From: Zhongshania aliphaticivorans
Lineage (GTDB): Bacteria; Pseudomonadota; Gammaproteobacteria; Pseudomonadales; Spongiibacteraceae
Direction of reading: 5' to 3'
Assembly (NCBI RefSeq): GCF_001586255.1
Contig: NZ_CP014544.1
Coordinates: 1,953,501-2,017,500 of the forward strand
Length of the DNA: 64,000 nucleotides
Positions 21,348 to 29,530 of this stretch are shown here, in pieces. Every line of letters starts with the position of its first letter. Position 1 is the stretch's first letter. The notes under the pieces are model-generated. The model ran no database searches, was not told where the DNA came from, and saw only the letters and a program-made list of their open reading frames with translations. The position numbers and the translations under genes were made by a program.

Positions 21348-22295
21348 TTAAAACCAGAACCGGATCCCGGCGACGTACCGGGTATCCTTGGTGGCATCGC
21401 CGTTGGCCCGCGCCTGATCGGCGGTGGCGCCAAAGGTGCCGTTCCACTCGATACCGACATAAGGGGCGAACTGGCGTGAAAACTCGTAGCGCAATCGCAG
21501 TCCCAGGGCGACATCGGACAAACCGCGACCCAGTCCGTTAACCGCATCGTCTTTGCCATAGGCGGTCAGTTCAGCCCGAGGCTGTAAAATCAGGCGCTGG
21601 GTGAGTAGCAATTCGTATTCCGCTTCCAACGACAGAGCTGTACGTCCGCCCTCGCCCAGGTAGGCGGTCAGATCCAGTTCAAACCAGTAGGGGGCAAGGC
21701 CCTGAATACCGAACGCGAGCCACTCGCGGCCCGTGCCTTCATCGTATTGATCAAGACGAACGCCCAGCTGGGTGTCGAAATAGGCATTGAGTGCGTGGCC
21801 CCAGAGCAGATCAGTCTGACTTTCCGCCAGGCGCCCGTCCACGGCATCGCCTTCGAGCTTGATCACCAAGCGGTCATAGGTGGTGCCATACCAGCCCTGC
21901 AGGTCAAAGGTCGTGACGTCATTATCGGCGTCGTATTCGAGGCGATCGCCCAGCAGCGACCAGAATCGATGCTCATCGGCCAGTTTCAGTTGCCGTGGAC
22001 CCGGCAGCGCATAGGGGCCTTCCGTCAGCGTGTAGCCATCGGAATATGCGTGAGGATCGCGGGCATCCTTGGGGGCGTCTCCGCCCTGCATTTGCATGTC
22101 GCCCTGCGCCATGGCGGCGTGACCCGTGGCGCGAGTATCCGAGCTGTCATCAGGGGGCTCATGGGACGGCACATCGGCATCATTTGCGTGCATTGCATGT
22201 GGATCCTCCTGTTGCGCCAAGACGGAAGCCGAAAACAACAGCCCTGCAATAACGCCTGCATGCAAACAATATCTGGCGAAATCCTTCACACTCAT
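21348..22295 (-). CDS. copB: CopB/PcoB outer-membrane copper-resistance protein
   Basis: A ~315-residue exported protein: signal peptide (~'GVIAGLLFSASVLAQ'), a Met/His-rich N-terminal segment ('HAMHANDADVPSHEPPDD', 'MAQGDMQMQGG') and a C-terminal barrel domain of the CopB family ('LADEHRFWSLLGDRLEYD', 'LVIKLEGDAVDGRLAESQTD', 'GLSDVALGLRLRYEF') ending in 'YVAGIRFWF'. It binds copper at the outer membrane alongside CopA. The start at 22295 overlaps the copA stop (ATGA), giving coupling; an upstream ATG at 22355 lies inside copA. Strong family match. Confidence 0.92.
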   Translation of the reverse strand: MSVKDFARYCLHAGVIAGLLFSASVLAQQEDPHAMHANDADVPSHEPPDDSSDTRATGHAAMAQGDMQMQGGDAPKDARDPHAYSDGYTLTEGPYALPGPRQLKLADEHRFWSLLGDRLEYDADNDVTTFDLQGWYGTTYDRLVIKLEGDAVDGRLAESQTDLLWGHALNAYFDTQLGVRLDQYDEGTGREWLAFGIQGLAPYWFELDLTAYLGEGGRTALSLEAEYELLLTQRLILQPRAELTAYGKDDAVNGLGRGLSDVALGLRLRYEFSRQFAPYVGIEWNGTFGATADQARANGDATKDTRYVAGIRFWF

Positions 22296-24112
22296 GACAC
22301 CACCACCTCGCGGAACATCCCCGCATCCATATGGAATAACAGATGACAGTGCCACGCCCAGCGCCCCAGATCATGCGGGGTGGTCAGAAAGCTGATGCGT
22401 TGTGCCGGTTGTACCGGGATGGTATGCCGACGTACACGCAACCGACCTTGATCATCCTCCAGGTCGCTCCACATGCCATGCAGGTGCATGGGGTGGGTCA
22501 TCATGGTGTCATTTTGCAAGATAACGCGAACACGCTCGCCGTGTTTCATGGCCACCGGCGTGCTCTTGCCGAATTCCAGCCCGTCGAAGGACCAACTGTA
22601 GCGCTCCATATTGCCAGTCAAGTGCAATTCGATTTCTCTGACGGCGGAGCGGCTGTCATTCAGCACGCCCTCTTGTGACCGAAGATCAGCCAAGGTAAGC
22701 ACCCGCCGGCCATTGTTGCGGAGGCCAATACCCGGATCATCCAGGTTAGTGCGCGGCCTATCGACCCGCATGTCCACGGATGTACCGTATTCACTGCGGG
22801 CGTGGTTGACCTTTTGTGACGGCTTGGCCATCGGAGCCTGTTGCATGCCATGCTGGCTGTGATCCATCGCCATGCCACCGGGATCCATCTGAGAATGGTC
22901 CATTTTTGAATGATCCATGCCGGTGTCGTGTCCCATGGTTCCATGATTCATGGCGCCGTGATCCATCCGCCCCATCATGTCGGCCATGGTCAGCCACTCC
23001 ACGGGGTCGAGCGCTGGCACCGGCGCGTTCAAACCGTCCCGCACCGCCAGAGTGCCGCGCGCATAGCCGGTGCGATCCATGCTTTGCGCGAAGATGGTAT
23101 GGGCGTCATCCTTTGGTTCCACCAGCACATCGTAGGTTTCGCCCGGCCCGAAGCGAAACTCGTCAACCTCGACCGGCTCAATATTCTGCCCATCAGCCTG
23201 CACTACGGCCATCTTCAGGCCAGGAATGCGAACGTCGTAAAAACTGTTACTGGCTGCATTGATAAAACGCAAGCGCACGCGCTCACCGGGCGTGAACAGC
23301 CCCGTCCAGTTGCCCGCTGGCGTTCGGCCGTTCATCAGGTAGGTCAAGGTTGCGGCGGAAAGGTCGGCCAGATCGGTGGGGTTCATACGCATCTGGTTCC
23401 ACATCTGGCGTTTGTCCAGCGCGCCGGAAACCCCCTGTGTGGAAACGTCGCGAAAGAAGTCGCCCACTGTGGGCTGGTTAAAGTTGTAGACGTCGCTTTG
23501 AACCTTGAGTTTGGCAAACACTGACATCGGATCGTCATCGGTCCAATCGGAAAGCTGCACCACGTAGTCGCGGTCGGCACGCAGATGCCCCGCTGCAGGG
23601 CGAACCTGACCATCACGCGGCTCGATAATGAGCGCGCCATACATGCCGGTCATTTCCTGGAAGCCGCTGTGGGAGTGGTACCAATAAGTGCCGCTCTGTT
23701 GTAATTTGAAACGGTAAACGAAGGTCTCGCCCGGTGCTATGCCACGGAAGCTGATGCCGGGTACGCCGTCCATCTGAAAAGGTAGAATGATCCCGTGCCA
23801 GTGGATGGAGGTAGGAACCTTGAGCCGGTTGGTTACCCGGATGGTGACCTCATCTCCCTCACGCAACCTCAGTGTCGGGGCCGGAATGGAGCCGTTGATG
23901 GTGGTCGCCATACGGATCACGCCGGTAAAGTTGACCGGTGTTTCGGCGACGACCAGATCAATCGATTGGCCGCTCAGCACGGGCGCGGTACCGGTGTGTG
24001 TCTGGTTCTCCAGACGGCCCCCTGCGTGCAGCAGGGCTGGAAAGCTTGCCAGCACACCGCCAGCCACCAGCCCCTGTACGAAGTGACGGCGTGTCGCACT
24101 AAACGTTTTCAT
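22292..24112 (-). CDS. copA: CopA/PcoA periplasmic multicopper oxidase
   Basis: A 606-residue Tat-exported multicopper oxidase that oxidises Cu(I) and binds copper in the periplasm. Tat signal 'TRRHFVQGLVAGG', then three cupredoxin domains with the copper motifs 'HWHGIILP', 'YWYHSHSGF', 'HPMHLHGMW' and 'WHCHLLFHMDAGM' (T1/T2/T3 ligands). A Met-rich insert at ~385-435 (MDHGAMNHGTMGHDTGMDHS...) is typical of PcoA. The start is the ATG at 24112; the TTG three bases upstream is not needed. A short ORF overlaps this start by one base (TGATG). First gene of the long leftward copper array; divergent from copR across a CopR-box candidate. Confidence 0.94.
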   Translation of the reverse strand: MKTFSATRRHFVQGLVAGGVLASFPALLHAGGRLENQTHTGTAPVLSGQSIDLVVAETPVNFTGVIRMATTINGSIPAPTLRLREGDEVTIRVTNRLKVPTSIHWHGIILPFQMDGVPGISFRGIAPGETFVYRFKLQQSGTYWYHSHSGFQEMTGMYGALIIEPRDGQVRPAAGHLRADRDYVVQLSDWTDDDPMSVFAKLKVQSDVYNFNQPTVGDFFRDVSTQGVSGALDKRQMWNQMRMNPTDLADLSAATLTYLMNGRTPAGNWTGLFTPGERVRLRFINAASNSFYDVRIPGLKMAVVQADGQNIEPVEVDEFRFGPGETYDVLVEPKDDAHTIFAQSMDRTGYARGTLAVRDGLNAPVPALDPVEWLTMADMMGRMDHGAMNHGTMGHDTGMDHSKMDHSQMDPGGMAMDHSQHGMQQAPMAKPSQKVNHARSEYGTSVDMRVDRPRTNLDDPGIGLRNNGRRVLTLADLRSQEGVLNDSRSAVREIELHLTGNMERYSWSFDGLEFGKSTPVAMKHGERVRVILQNDTMMTHPMHLHGMWSDLEDDQGRLRVRRHTIPVQPAQRISFLTTPHDLGRWAWHCHLLFHMDAGMFREVVVS

Positions 24113-24289
24113 CAATGCTCCAATTCAGCGATATCGTTTTTCATAACCTTGCCCTCGATCACATCAACCGTGGCGAAGTGCTTGTTGATGATACTGTCGT
24201 TTTCGAGTCACGCCCGATCTGACAGGCCGGCAACAGCGACCGGAATGCCGACTGCATCAACATAAGTAATGCCTAGTGTAATCAAGTTA
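24112..24289 (-). pseudogene. Decayed short ORF coupled to copA
   Basis: On the minus strand a frame running into TGATG at the copA start reads 'ENDSIINKHFATVDVIEGKV' then 'MKNDIAELEH' and stop. In the same frame, upstream of a single TGA (24208-24210), it continues as 'YVDAVGIPVAVAGLSDRA'. The conceptual product looks protein-like on both sides of the TGA, so I read it as a small gene broken by one nonsense change. The part after the TGA has no ATG before the internal Met, but its termination may still couple to copA translation. Family not recognised; low confidence. Confidence 0.3.
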
Positions 24290-24322
24290 ACTGCCCCCCC
24301 CTGTCAGCCAGATGACCCAAAC

Positions 24323-24338
24323 ATTACATTAATGTAAT
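24323..24338. promoter_or_regulatory. CopR-box candidate between copA and copR
   Basis: Perfect 16-bp palindrome ATTACATT/AATGTAAT in the divergent copA-copR intergenic region, with a further TGTAATC half-site at 24344-24350. OmpR-type copper regulators (CopR/CusR/PcoR) bind such TTACA..TGTAA elements upstream of cop genes. A near copy lies upstream of the porin-cytochrome unit (10955). Assignment to CopR is by position and family knowledge. Confidence 0.65.
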
Positions 24339-24405
24339 CTGTGTGTAATCTTGCCGTGGGGAATAACCCGTTAGGTTGAAACAAAATGTGGAGGGCGAGA
24401 CATAG

Positions 24406-25098
24406 ATGCGACTACTCGTGGTCGAGGACGAAATCAAAACAGGCGACTATTTGCGCCAAGGACTGGCTGAAGCTGGATTTCAGGTTAGTCTGGTGCGCAA
24501 TGGTCTCGATGGCCACCATCTGGCGATGACCGAGTCCTTCGACTTGATCGTGCTGGATGTCATGCTGCCCGACGTGGATGGCTGGCGCATTGTGCAGTCG
24601 CTGCGTGAAGCGGGACGTCAGACACCGGTATTGTTCCTTACCGCGCGCGACCGCGTGGATGACCGAGTCAAGGGGCTGGAGCTGGGCGCCGATGATTACC
24701 TGGTAAAACCCTTCGCCTTTGCCGAGTTGCTGGCACGGGTGCGCACCCTGTTGCGAAGGGGCTCGGCACCGCCTCTGTCGGATCAGCTCAAGGTGGCCGA
24801 TCTCGTTCTGGATCTACCCAGGCACCGGGTCACGCGCGCCGGCCGAAAAATCAATCTCAGCCACAAGGAATTCTGCCTGCTGGAACTGCTGGTGCGCCGT
24901 CAGGGTGAGGTGTTGCCGCGTTCGCTGATCGCCTCGCAGGTCTGGGACATGAATTTTGATTCCGACACCAACGTGATCGACGTGGCCATCCGTCGATTGC
25001 GCGCCAAAATCGACGACGACTTCGAGCCCAGGCTGATCCACACGGTGCGTGGCATGGGTTACAAGCTCGATGTGGAAGCTGAAGATGATGGCGACTGA
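24406..25098 (+). CDS. copR: CopR/CusR-type response regulator
   Basis: A 230-residue OmpR-family regulator. Receiver domain (~1-115) with the acidic pocket 'VVEDE', phospho-acceptor Asp51 in '[15 protein letters not shown]' and Lys in '[13 protein letters not shown]'; winged-helix DNA-binding domain (~125-225) with '[20 protein letters not shown]' and '[11 protein letters not shown]'. It should activate the divergent cop array and perhaps the porin-cytochrome unit. GGAGGGCGAG upstream of the ATG is the likely ribosome site. Its partner kinase gene overlaps its 3' end but is truncated, so CopR may be unphosphorylated, or cross-activated by another kinase. Confidence 0.92.
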   Translation: MRLLVVEDEIKTGDYLRQGLAEAGFQVSLVRNGLDGHHLAMTESFDLIVLDVMLPDVDGWRIVQSLREAGRQTPVLFLTARDRVDDRVKGLELGADDYLVKPFAFAELLARVRTLLRRGSAPPLSDQLKVADLVLDLPRHRVTRAGRKINLSHKEFCLLELLVRRQGEVLPRSLIASQVWDMNFDSDTNVIDVAIRRLRAKIDDDFEPRLIHTVRGMGYKLDVEAEDDGD

Positions 25099-25726
25099 GC
25101 GGCGTCCGCTTTCGCTAACCGCCAGGGTCATGGTCTTTGTCGCGTTGGCCATCGGCATCAGCCTGGTATTGATCGGCAATCTGGTGCTCGGTGCCGTCGA
25201 GCGCCATTTCGCCGAGCAGGACGCGGACGAGTTGGTCGTGATCAACCAGGCGGTAGCGCAGACCCTGCAAAGGGTGGATGATCCGCTCCGGTTACCGGTG
25301 GCGTTGTCGCAGGCGGTGTCGGGACACCACGGTGTTTATTTTCAGGTGTGGAATGGCCGTGGCCAGTTGGTGTTCGCTACACCGGGGGCTGACTTCGCGC
25401 AGGCTATAGTAGCTTTTTCCCCCGTTAAGCGGATCCATGCCGATAACCTGGCTACTTGGCACTTTGACGGAAATGCCTATCGGGGTGTCGTCACACGGTT
25501 TGTCAGCGACAGCCGGGAATATCGCATTGCCACGGCGATCGGCATGGACTTCCACCTGCATTTTCTGCAAGGGTTTCGCCGCAGTCTCTGGATTATCATG
25601 TTGCTTACTGGGGTACTAGGGTTTTTCCGTCCAAAAACGACAATAATCGCCGAAAGCCCCGCCATCCGGGGCCTCCAAGAGGGGATTGCTTTTTCTGAAG
25701 TCCATATTTACACCAATTTTGGTTAA
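25085..25726 (+). pseudogene. copS: CopS/CusS-type sensor kinase, truncated by Tn3-family element
   Basis: The start at 25085 (ATGATG) overlaps the copR stop. The first ~175 residues show TM1 ('LTARVMVFVALAIGISLVLIGNLVLG'), a periplasmic CusS-like sensor domain ('FAEQDADELVVINQAVAQTL', 'GHHGVYFQVWNGRGQLVFATPG') and the start of TM2 ('SLWIIMLLTG'). At 25610 the frame enters the transposon terminal repeat and runs to a stop at 25726 through ~38 foreign residues. HAMP, dimerisation and ATPase domains are absent, and no remainder of copS lies on the other side of the element. It cannot be a kinase. Confidence 0.9.
25610..25675 (+). repeat. Left terminal inverted repeat of the Tn3-family element
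   Basis: Starts GGGGTACTAGGGTTTTTCCG and continues to the AAAGCCCCGCCATCC region; pairs with 28783-28848 in inverted orientation. The first 38-50 bp is the expected Tn3-family recognition end; the longer similarity here is unusual. Confidence 0.88.
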
Positions 25727-25751
25727 GATTTGGCCTTTTTAGGCTAAACGT

Positions 25752-28700
25752 ATGGCATATGAAGAACGTGTTCAAATCTTGTCCGATGCAGAACAAGACG
25801 ATTTTTATGGGCCCCCAATTTTCACGTCCAACGATCAACGCTTCATTTTCGCTCTGAACGACAAGGAACTGGCTGTCGCTAATAAATTCCGAAATCGTGG
25901 GCAGCGCTACATGTTTATTGTGCTGCTGGGTTATTTTAAGGCTAAACCTGTAGTGCTGAATCCTGGATTTCATCAGATAAAACATGATCTAAAGCACGTC
26001 CACGAAACGGTACTGCCAGGACCCGGCTTCAGACCGTTCAATCTCTCGCAGAAAGAAAACGAGAGGATTTACAAGCGGATATTCGAACTCTGCGAATACC
26101 AGCGCTGGAGTTTTAAAGCCCATGGATCTGCTTTGGTAGCCCACCTAACGCAGCAGGCCAAAGCCTGGTCTGCTCCGAGGCACCTCTTCGACGCAGCGAT
26201 TGAGTATTTATCAGGGCAGAAAATTGCGATCCCTGCCTACAGCACCCTGCAAAAGATCATCAGCCAGGTTGTTGGTCAGGAGCGAGATCGGCTGATTACC
26301 CACGTAGATCTCGAACTGCCTCAGGAGCTAAAAGACGCATTGGCTGCCCTCGTAAACGTAGACGGATCGCTAACGTTGCGACAGTTACGTCAATCTGCCC
26401 GTAACTTCACAGGAACTGAGCTGGAGAAGGAGCTGACCGTACATCGCCACATCCAGCACTGGATGTCGCAAGTGAATGCCATATTGAGTACGCTATCGTT
26501 GTCCCAGAAAAATCAGCAGCACTTTGCAGAACGGGTCGATTACTATGGGGCTAAACTGAAGCGGCAGTCTGTGGGAAATCAGAGGCTTTATCTCCTGTGC
26601 TATTTGCAGTTCCGCTGGCAGCAGGCGTTGGAACGCATAGCCGATGGTTTTGTTCATCATGTCCGACAGGCCAAGAATAAATCGAAGGCTTATGCGCAGG
26701 AAGTAGTTTATCAAGATTGGCAAAAAGCCGCTAAAAATGTCAGCAAGGCTGCGGAAGTTCTACATCTGTTCATTGATGATAGCATCGATCAACAGCAACC
26801 GTTTGGGGCGGTAAGACAGAAAGCGCTGAAGCTGCTTGCGGAGAAAGATCTGAAGTCTGTCTACCTGTTCCTGAATGAACAAAAGCGTTCCGTTGAGGAA
26901 GCTATGTGGCAATACTATGACCAGAGAGATAGCTTAAGGGAAGGGTTGCTTCGGCAGCTGTTTCTTTGCCTACGCTATGAAGCCAGCGCAGGCGCCCAAC
27001 GCCTGGCAGCAGCACTGAATCACGCTCGGCTTGATCTTGCAGCACAAGGGGTCATCTCAAATGCAACGATAGACGCCCGGTTGCCCTCCAAGAAACAATT
27101 ACCGTTCTTGCAGGACGAGGGTGGGACGTTTAACCCAGATCGCTACGAATGGTACCTGTATCTACAGATCCCCGATCGGTTGAATGGCCAGCTGACCTTG
27201 CCTGATGTCATTAAATACCGGGCCTTGGATGCAGATCTGGTGAGTCGAGAACGCTGGCGAAGAGAAAAGCACAATTTGCTGGAGCAAACTCAGCTACCAA
27301 AGTTGACCGCTGAACCGAGTAAGCTGATCGAGCGAACAGCCAATGATCTGGAGATCCGTTTGTATGAGGTCAGTGACTACCTGGAACAGGATGACAACCG
27401 GAACATTATCCTACGTAATCCGAAGGGTAAGCGCCTATGGCGGTTGCCGACGGGGAGTAAAAAGTACTTGGTCAACAACCCCTTCTTCCAGCAGATACCG
27501 ACGACGGGCGTTGCCGATGTGCTGCGCATGGTGGACCGTGATACCGGCTTCATTGAGTGCTTTGAACATGTGCTGGGCGCTCAGTCCAAGAACCGAGCCC
27601 ACGAATATGACCTTCTGGCGATTCTGGTGGGGAATGCAACGAACCAAGGCATCTACGGCATGGCTCAAATCTCCGATCGCACTTATGATCAGCTCAGTAC
27701 CATCCAAGCGAATTACCTGCGACTGGAAACCCTGAATGCTGCCAACGACAACATCAACAATGCGACGGCCATGCTTCCAATCTTCAAGCATTACAATATC
27801 CAAGAGGATATTATCCACGCCAGTGCCGATGGTCAAAAGTTTGAGGCCCGGCGAGAGACCTTCAAAACCCGCTATTCATCGAAGTACTTTGGAACTCAGA
27901 AAGGCGTCTCGGCCATGAGCTTAATCGCTAACCATGCCGCTATTAACGCCAGGGTGATCGGAGCGAATGAACACGAATCCCATTACATCTTTGACTTGCT
28001 GATGAATAACAGCTCGGAAATCATTCCGGACGTGCTCTCTACGGATACCCACGGAGTTAATCACGTCAACTTCGCTCTGCTAGACTTGTTTGGATACAGC
28101 TTTGCACCGCGTTACGCGCAGGTTAGTCGCGTCATCAACGAGATGTTTGATGTAAAAGAAGACAAAGATCAGAGAATTCAGCTACGCCTGAAAAAAGCCA
28201 TCAATACCAAACGTATCATGCAGCACTGGGACACCATCCAACGGATCGCAGTGTCACTCAAGGAGCGAAAAACGACACAGGCCACGCTGGTTCGTAAACT
28301 CTCCGGGTACAAGAAAAACCATCCCTTGCTGGAGGCCCTAACGGAGTACAACCGCTTGGTAAAAGCGAATTACTTGTTGAACTACATCGATGATGCCAGC
28401 CTGCGTAACTACGTTCAGCGAGCCCTTAATCGGGGGGAAGCTTACCACCAGCTGCGTCGAGCAATCAGCAACGTCAATGGGGATCAGTTCCGGGGCAGCT
28501 CTGATGAAGAAATCCAACTATGGAACGAATGCGCGCGCTTGGTCACCAACGCCATTATTTACTTCAATTCCAGCATACTCAGCCAGCTGCTGACGAGCTT
28601 CGAATATCAGAATGACGATAAGCGAATACAGATTGTCAAACAGGCTTCTCCAGTGGCTTGGTATAACATCAACTTGAAGGGTATCTATACCTTCGAAATG

Positions 28701-28772
28701 AGTGAAAAACTACCGGATCTGGAGGAACTGATGCGCACAATCGAGGGATATTTACCGGTTCGGGAAAAGTAA
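25752..28772 (+). CDS. tnpA: Tn3-family transposase TnpA
   Basis: A 1006-residue transposase of normal Tn3-family length. N-terminal DNA-binding part ('ILSDAEQDDFYGPPIF', 'FALNDKEL', 'LGYFKAKPVVLNPGF'), and a C-terminal DDE catalytic domain with 'HASADGQKFEARRE' (first Asp), 'PDVLSTDTHGVNHVNF' (second Asp) and a Glu in the 'SSDEEIQLWNECARLVTNAI' region. It catalyses replicative transposition using the flanking terminal repeats. No frameshift is visible, so it may be active. Without a resolvase gene, cointegrates would be resolved by homologous recombination or another element's resolvase. Confidence 0.95.
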   Translation: MAYEERVQILSDAEQDDFYGPPIFTSNDQRFIFALNDKELAVANKFRNRGQRYMFIVLLGYFKAKPVVLNPGFHQIKHDLKHVHETVLPGPGFRPFNLSQKENERIYKRIFELCEYQRWSFKAHGSALVAHLTQQAKAWSAPRHLFDAAIEYLSGQKIAIPAYSTLQKIISQVVGQERDRLITHVDLELPQELKDALAALVNVDGSLTLRQLRQSARNFTGTELEKELTVHRHIQHWMSQVNAILSTLSLSQKNQQHFAERVDYYGAKLKRQSVGNQRLYLLCYLQFRWQQALERIADGFVHHVRQAKNKSKAYAQEVVYQDWQKAAKNVSKAAEVLHLFIDDSIDQQQPFGAVRQKALKLLAEKDLKSVYLFLNEQKRSVEEAMWQYYDQRDSLREGLLRQLFLCLRYEASAGAQRLAAALNHARLDLAAQGVISNATIDARLPSKKQLPFLQDEGGTFNPDRYEWYLYLQIPDRLNGQLTLPDVIKYRALDADLVSRERWRREKHNLLEQTQLPKLTAEPSKLIERTANDLEIRLYEVSDYLEQDDNRNIILRNPKGKRLWRLPTGSKKYLVNNPFFQQIPTTGVADVLRMVDRDTGFIECFEHVLGAQSKNRAHEYDLLAILVGNATNQGIYGMAQISDRTYDQLSTIQANYLRLETLNAANDNINNATAMLPIFKHYNIQEDIIHASADGQKFEARRETFKTRYSSKYFGTQKGVSAMSLIANHAAINARVIGANEHESHYIFDLLMNNSSEIIPDVLSTDTHGVNHVNFALLDLFGYSFAPRYAQVSRVINEMFDVKEDKDQRIQLRLKKAINTKRIMQHWDTIQRIAVSLKERKTTQATLVRKLSGYKKNHPLLEALTEYNRLVKANYLLNYIDDASLRNYVQRALNRGEAYHQLRRAISNVNGDQFRGSSDEEIQLWNECARLVTNAIIYFNSSILSQLLTSFEYQNDDKRIQIVKQASPVAWYNINLKGIYTFEMSEKLPDLEELMRTIEGYLPVREK

Positions 28773-28782
28773 TACCCCCTGG

Positions 28783-28848
28783 GAGGCCTCGGATGGCGGG
28801 GCTTTCAGCGATTCTTGTCGTTTTTGGACGGAAAATCCCTAGTACCCC
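28783..28848 (-). repeat. Right terminal inverted repeat of the Tn3-family element
   Basis: Read on the minus strand from 28848 it begins GGGGTACTAGGGATTTTCCG and matches the left end (25610-25675) with about four differences. The outer base adjoins the kfrA fragment (ACAGT...), where the intact kfrA copy has the same ACAGT at 6522-6526. Confidence 0.88.
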
Positions 28849-29530
28849 ACAGTCGAGAGGCAATGGAGCATTATCGCCAGTCGGTAAAAGAACAGCGCGA
28901 TCAGGATCAACGGAAGCACGAGCAATACAGCCAACAGCTTCAGTCTGAAATTCGCGCCCTGAATCAAACTCTTTCAGTTAAACAATCTGATATCACGCAG
29001 TTAAACAAGGACAACGGGCGGCTCGCGGCTGAGCTTGGCTCCATACAGAAAGCAGCAGCAAAGCTGGAAACCGAGCAACGTAAACTTACCACGGATCTGG
29101 ATTCCAAAGCGGAAGAGTCTGACTCGCTTAAAATTCAACTTTCCGAGCTCGCAGCTCAAGTAGAGGAACTCGATAAAGTTAAGAAGCTGAACGAAGAGCT
29201 GCAAGCCTGGAAGGCAGAAGCGTCGGTATCGATAGGCAAACTGGAAGCAGAAATTTCAATCAAGACTGATATGATGAATCGTTTACTGGAGGAAAAAACA
29301 AAAGCGCCGGAGCCAAAATAAAATAAAGAGTTGGACGGTGAGCACAGATGACCGACTGCTGGGTATTTTCTTATATTGTCTTAATTTTTTTACGATGTGT
29401 AAGGCTCCCACACAGTCCGCAGTGAGCTTAACTAGACTAGTAAGGACATCAAGATGTAGTAAAAAACTATATTAAAAACATGCAATTAGATGAACTTTGG
29501 CGAATTTTTCCAGAATGACGGCCGACCCTC
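28847..29530. repeat. 684-bp direct repeat, copy 2
   Basis: Identical to 6520-7203. Its left edge coincides with the last two bases of the Tn3 terminal repeat and its right edge with the point where an eptA reading frame begins. The 29322-29496 part between the kfrA fragment and eptA holds no gene that I can support. Confidence 0.95.
28849..29321 (+). pseudogene. kfrA: kfrA 3' fragment
   Basis: Contains the last ~157 codons of the KfrA-like coiled coil, identical to the C-terminal half of the protein at 5993. It lacks the DNA-binding domain because the Tn3-family element lies at its 5' edge. An open frame from 28815 fuses a few transposon-end codons (MSFLDGKSLVPH) to the coil, but there is no reason to think it is expressed. 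It marks the site where the element had entered kfrA. Confidence 0.9.

Larger units (their letters stand above)
25610..28848 (+). mobile_element. Compact Tn3-family element carrying only tnpA
   Basis: A 3239-bp element bounded by long terminal inverted repeats. Left end from 25610 and right end read inward from 28848 both begin GGGGTACTAGGG and agree over about 66 bp with roughly four mismatches. It contains one gene, tnpA, and no resolvase or passenger gene. The 5-bp flanks differ (TTACT left, ACAGT right), so there is no target duplication. The left side cuts copS and the right side cuts kfrA, showing that recombination or an adjacent deletion occurred after transposition. A related relic lies at 7204-8546. 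Confidence 0.92.

Noticed and set aside
20995-21447. 150-residue version of the His/Met-rich protein
   Set aside because: The upstream 47 codons overlap copB in another frame and precede a perfect signal peptide; ATG 21306 with AGGAGT is the start.
24208-24210. TGA in the ORF upstream of copA as a selenocysteine codon
   Set aside because: No selenocysteine-insertion hairpin was recognised and the ORF has no known selenoprotein family; a nonsense mutation is simpler.
25605-28853. Target-site duplication flanking the Tn3-family element
   Set aside because: The 5-bp flanks TTACT and ACAGT differ, so no duplication exists in this arrangement.
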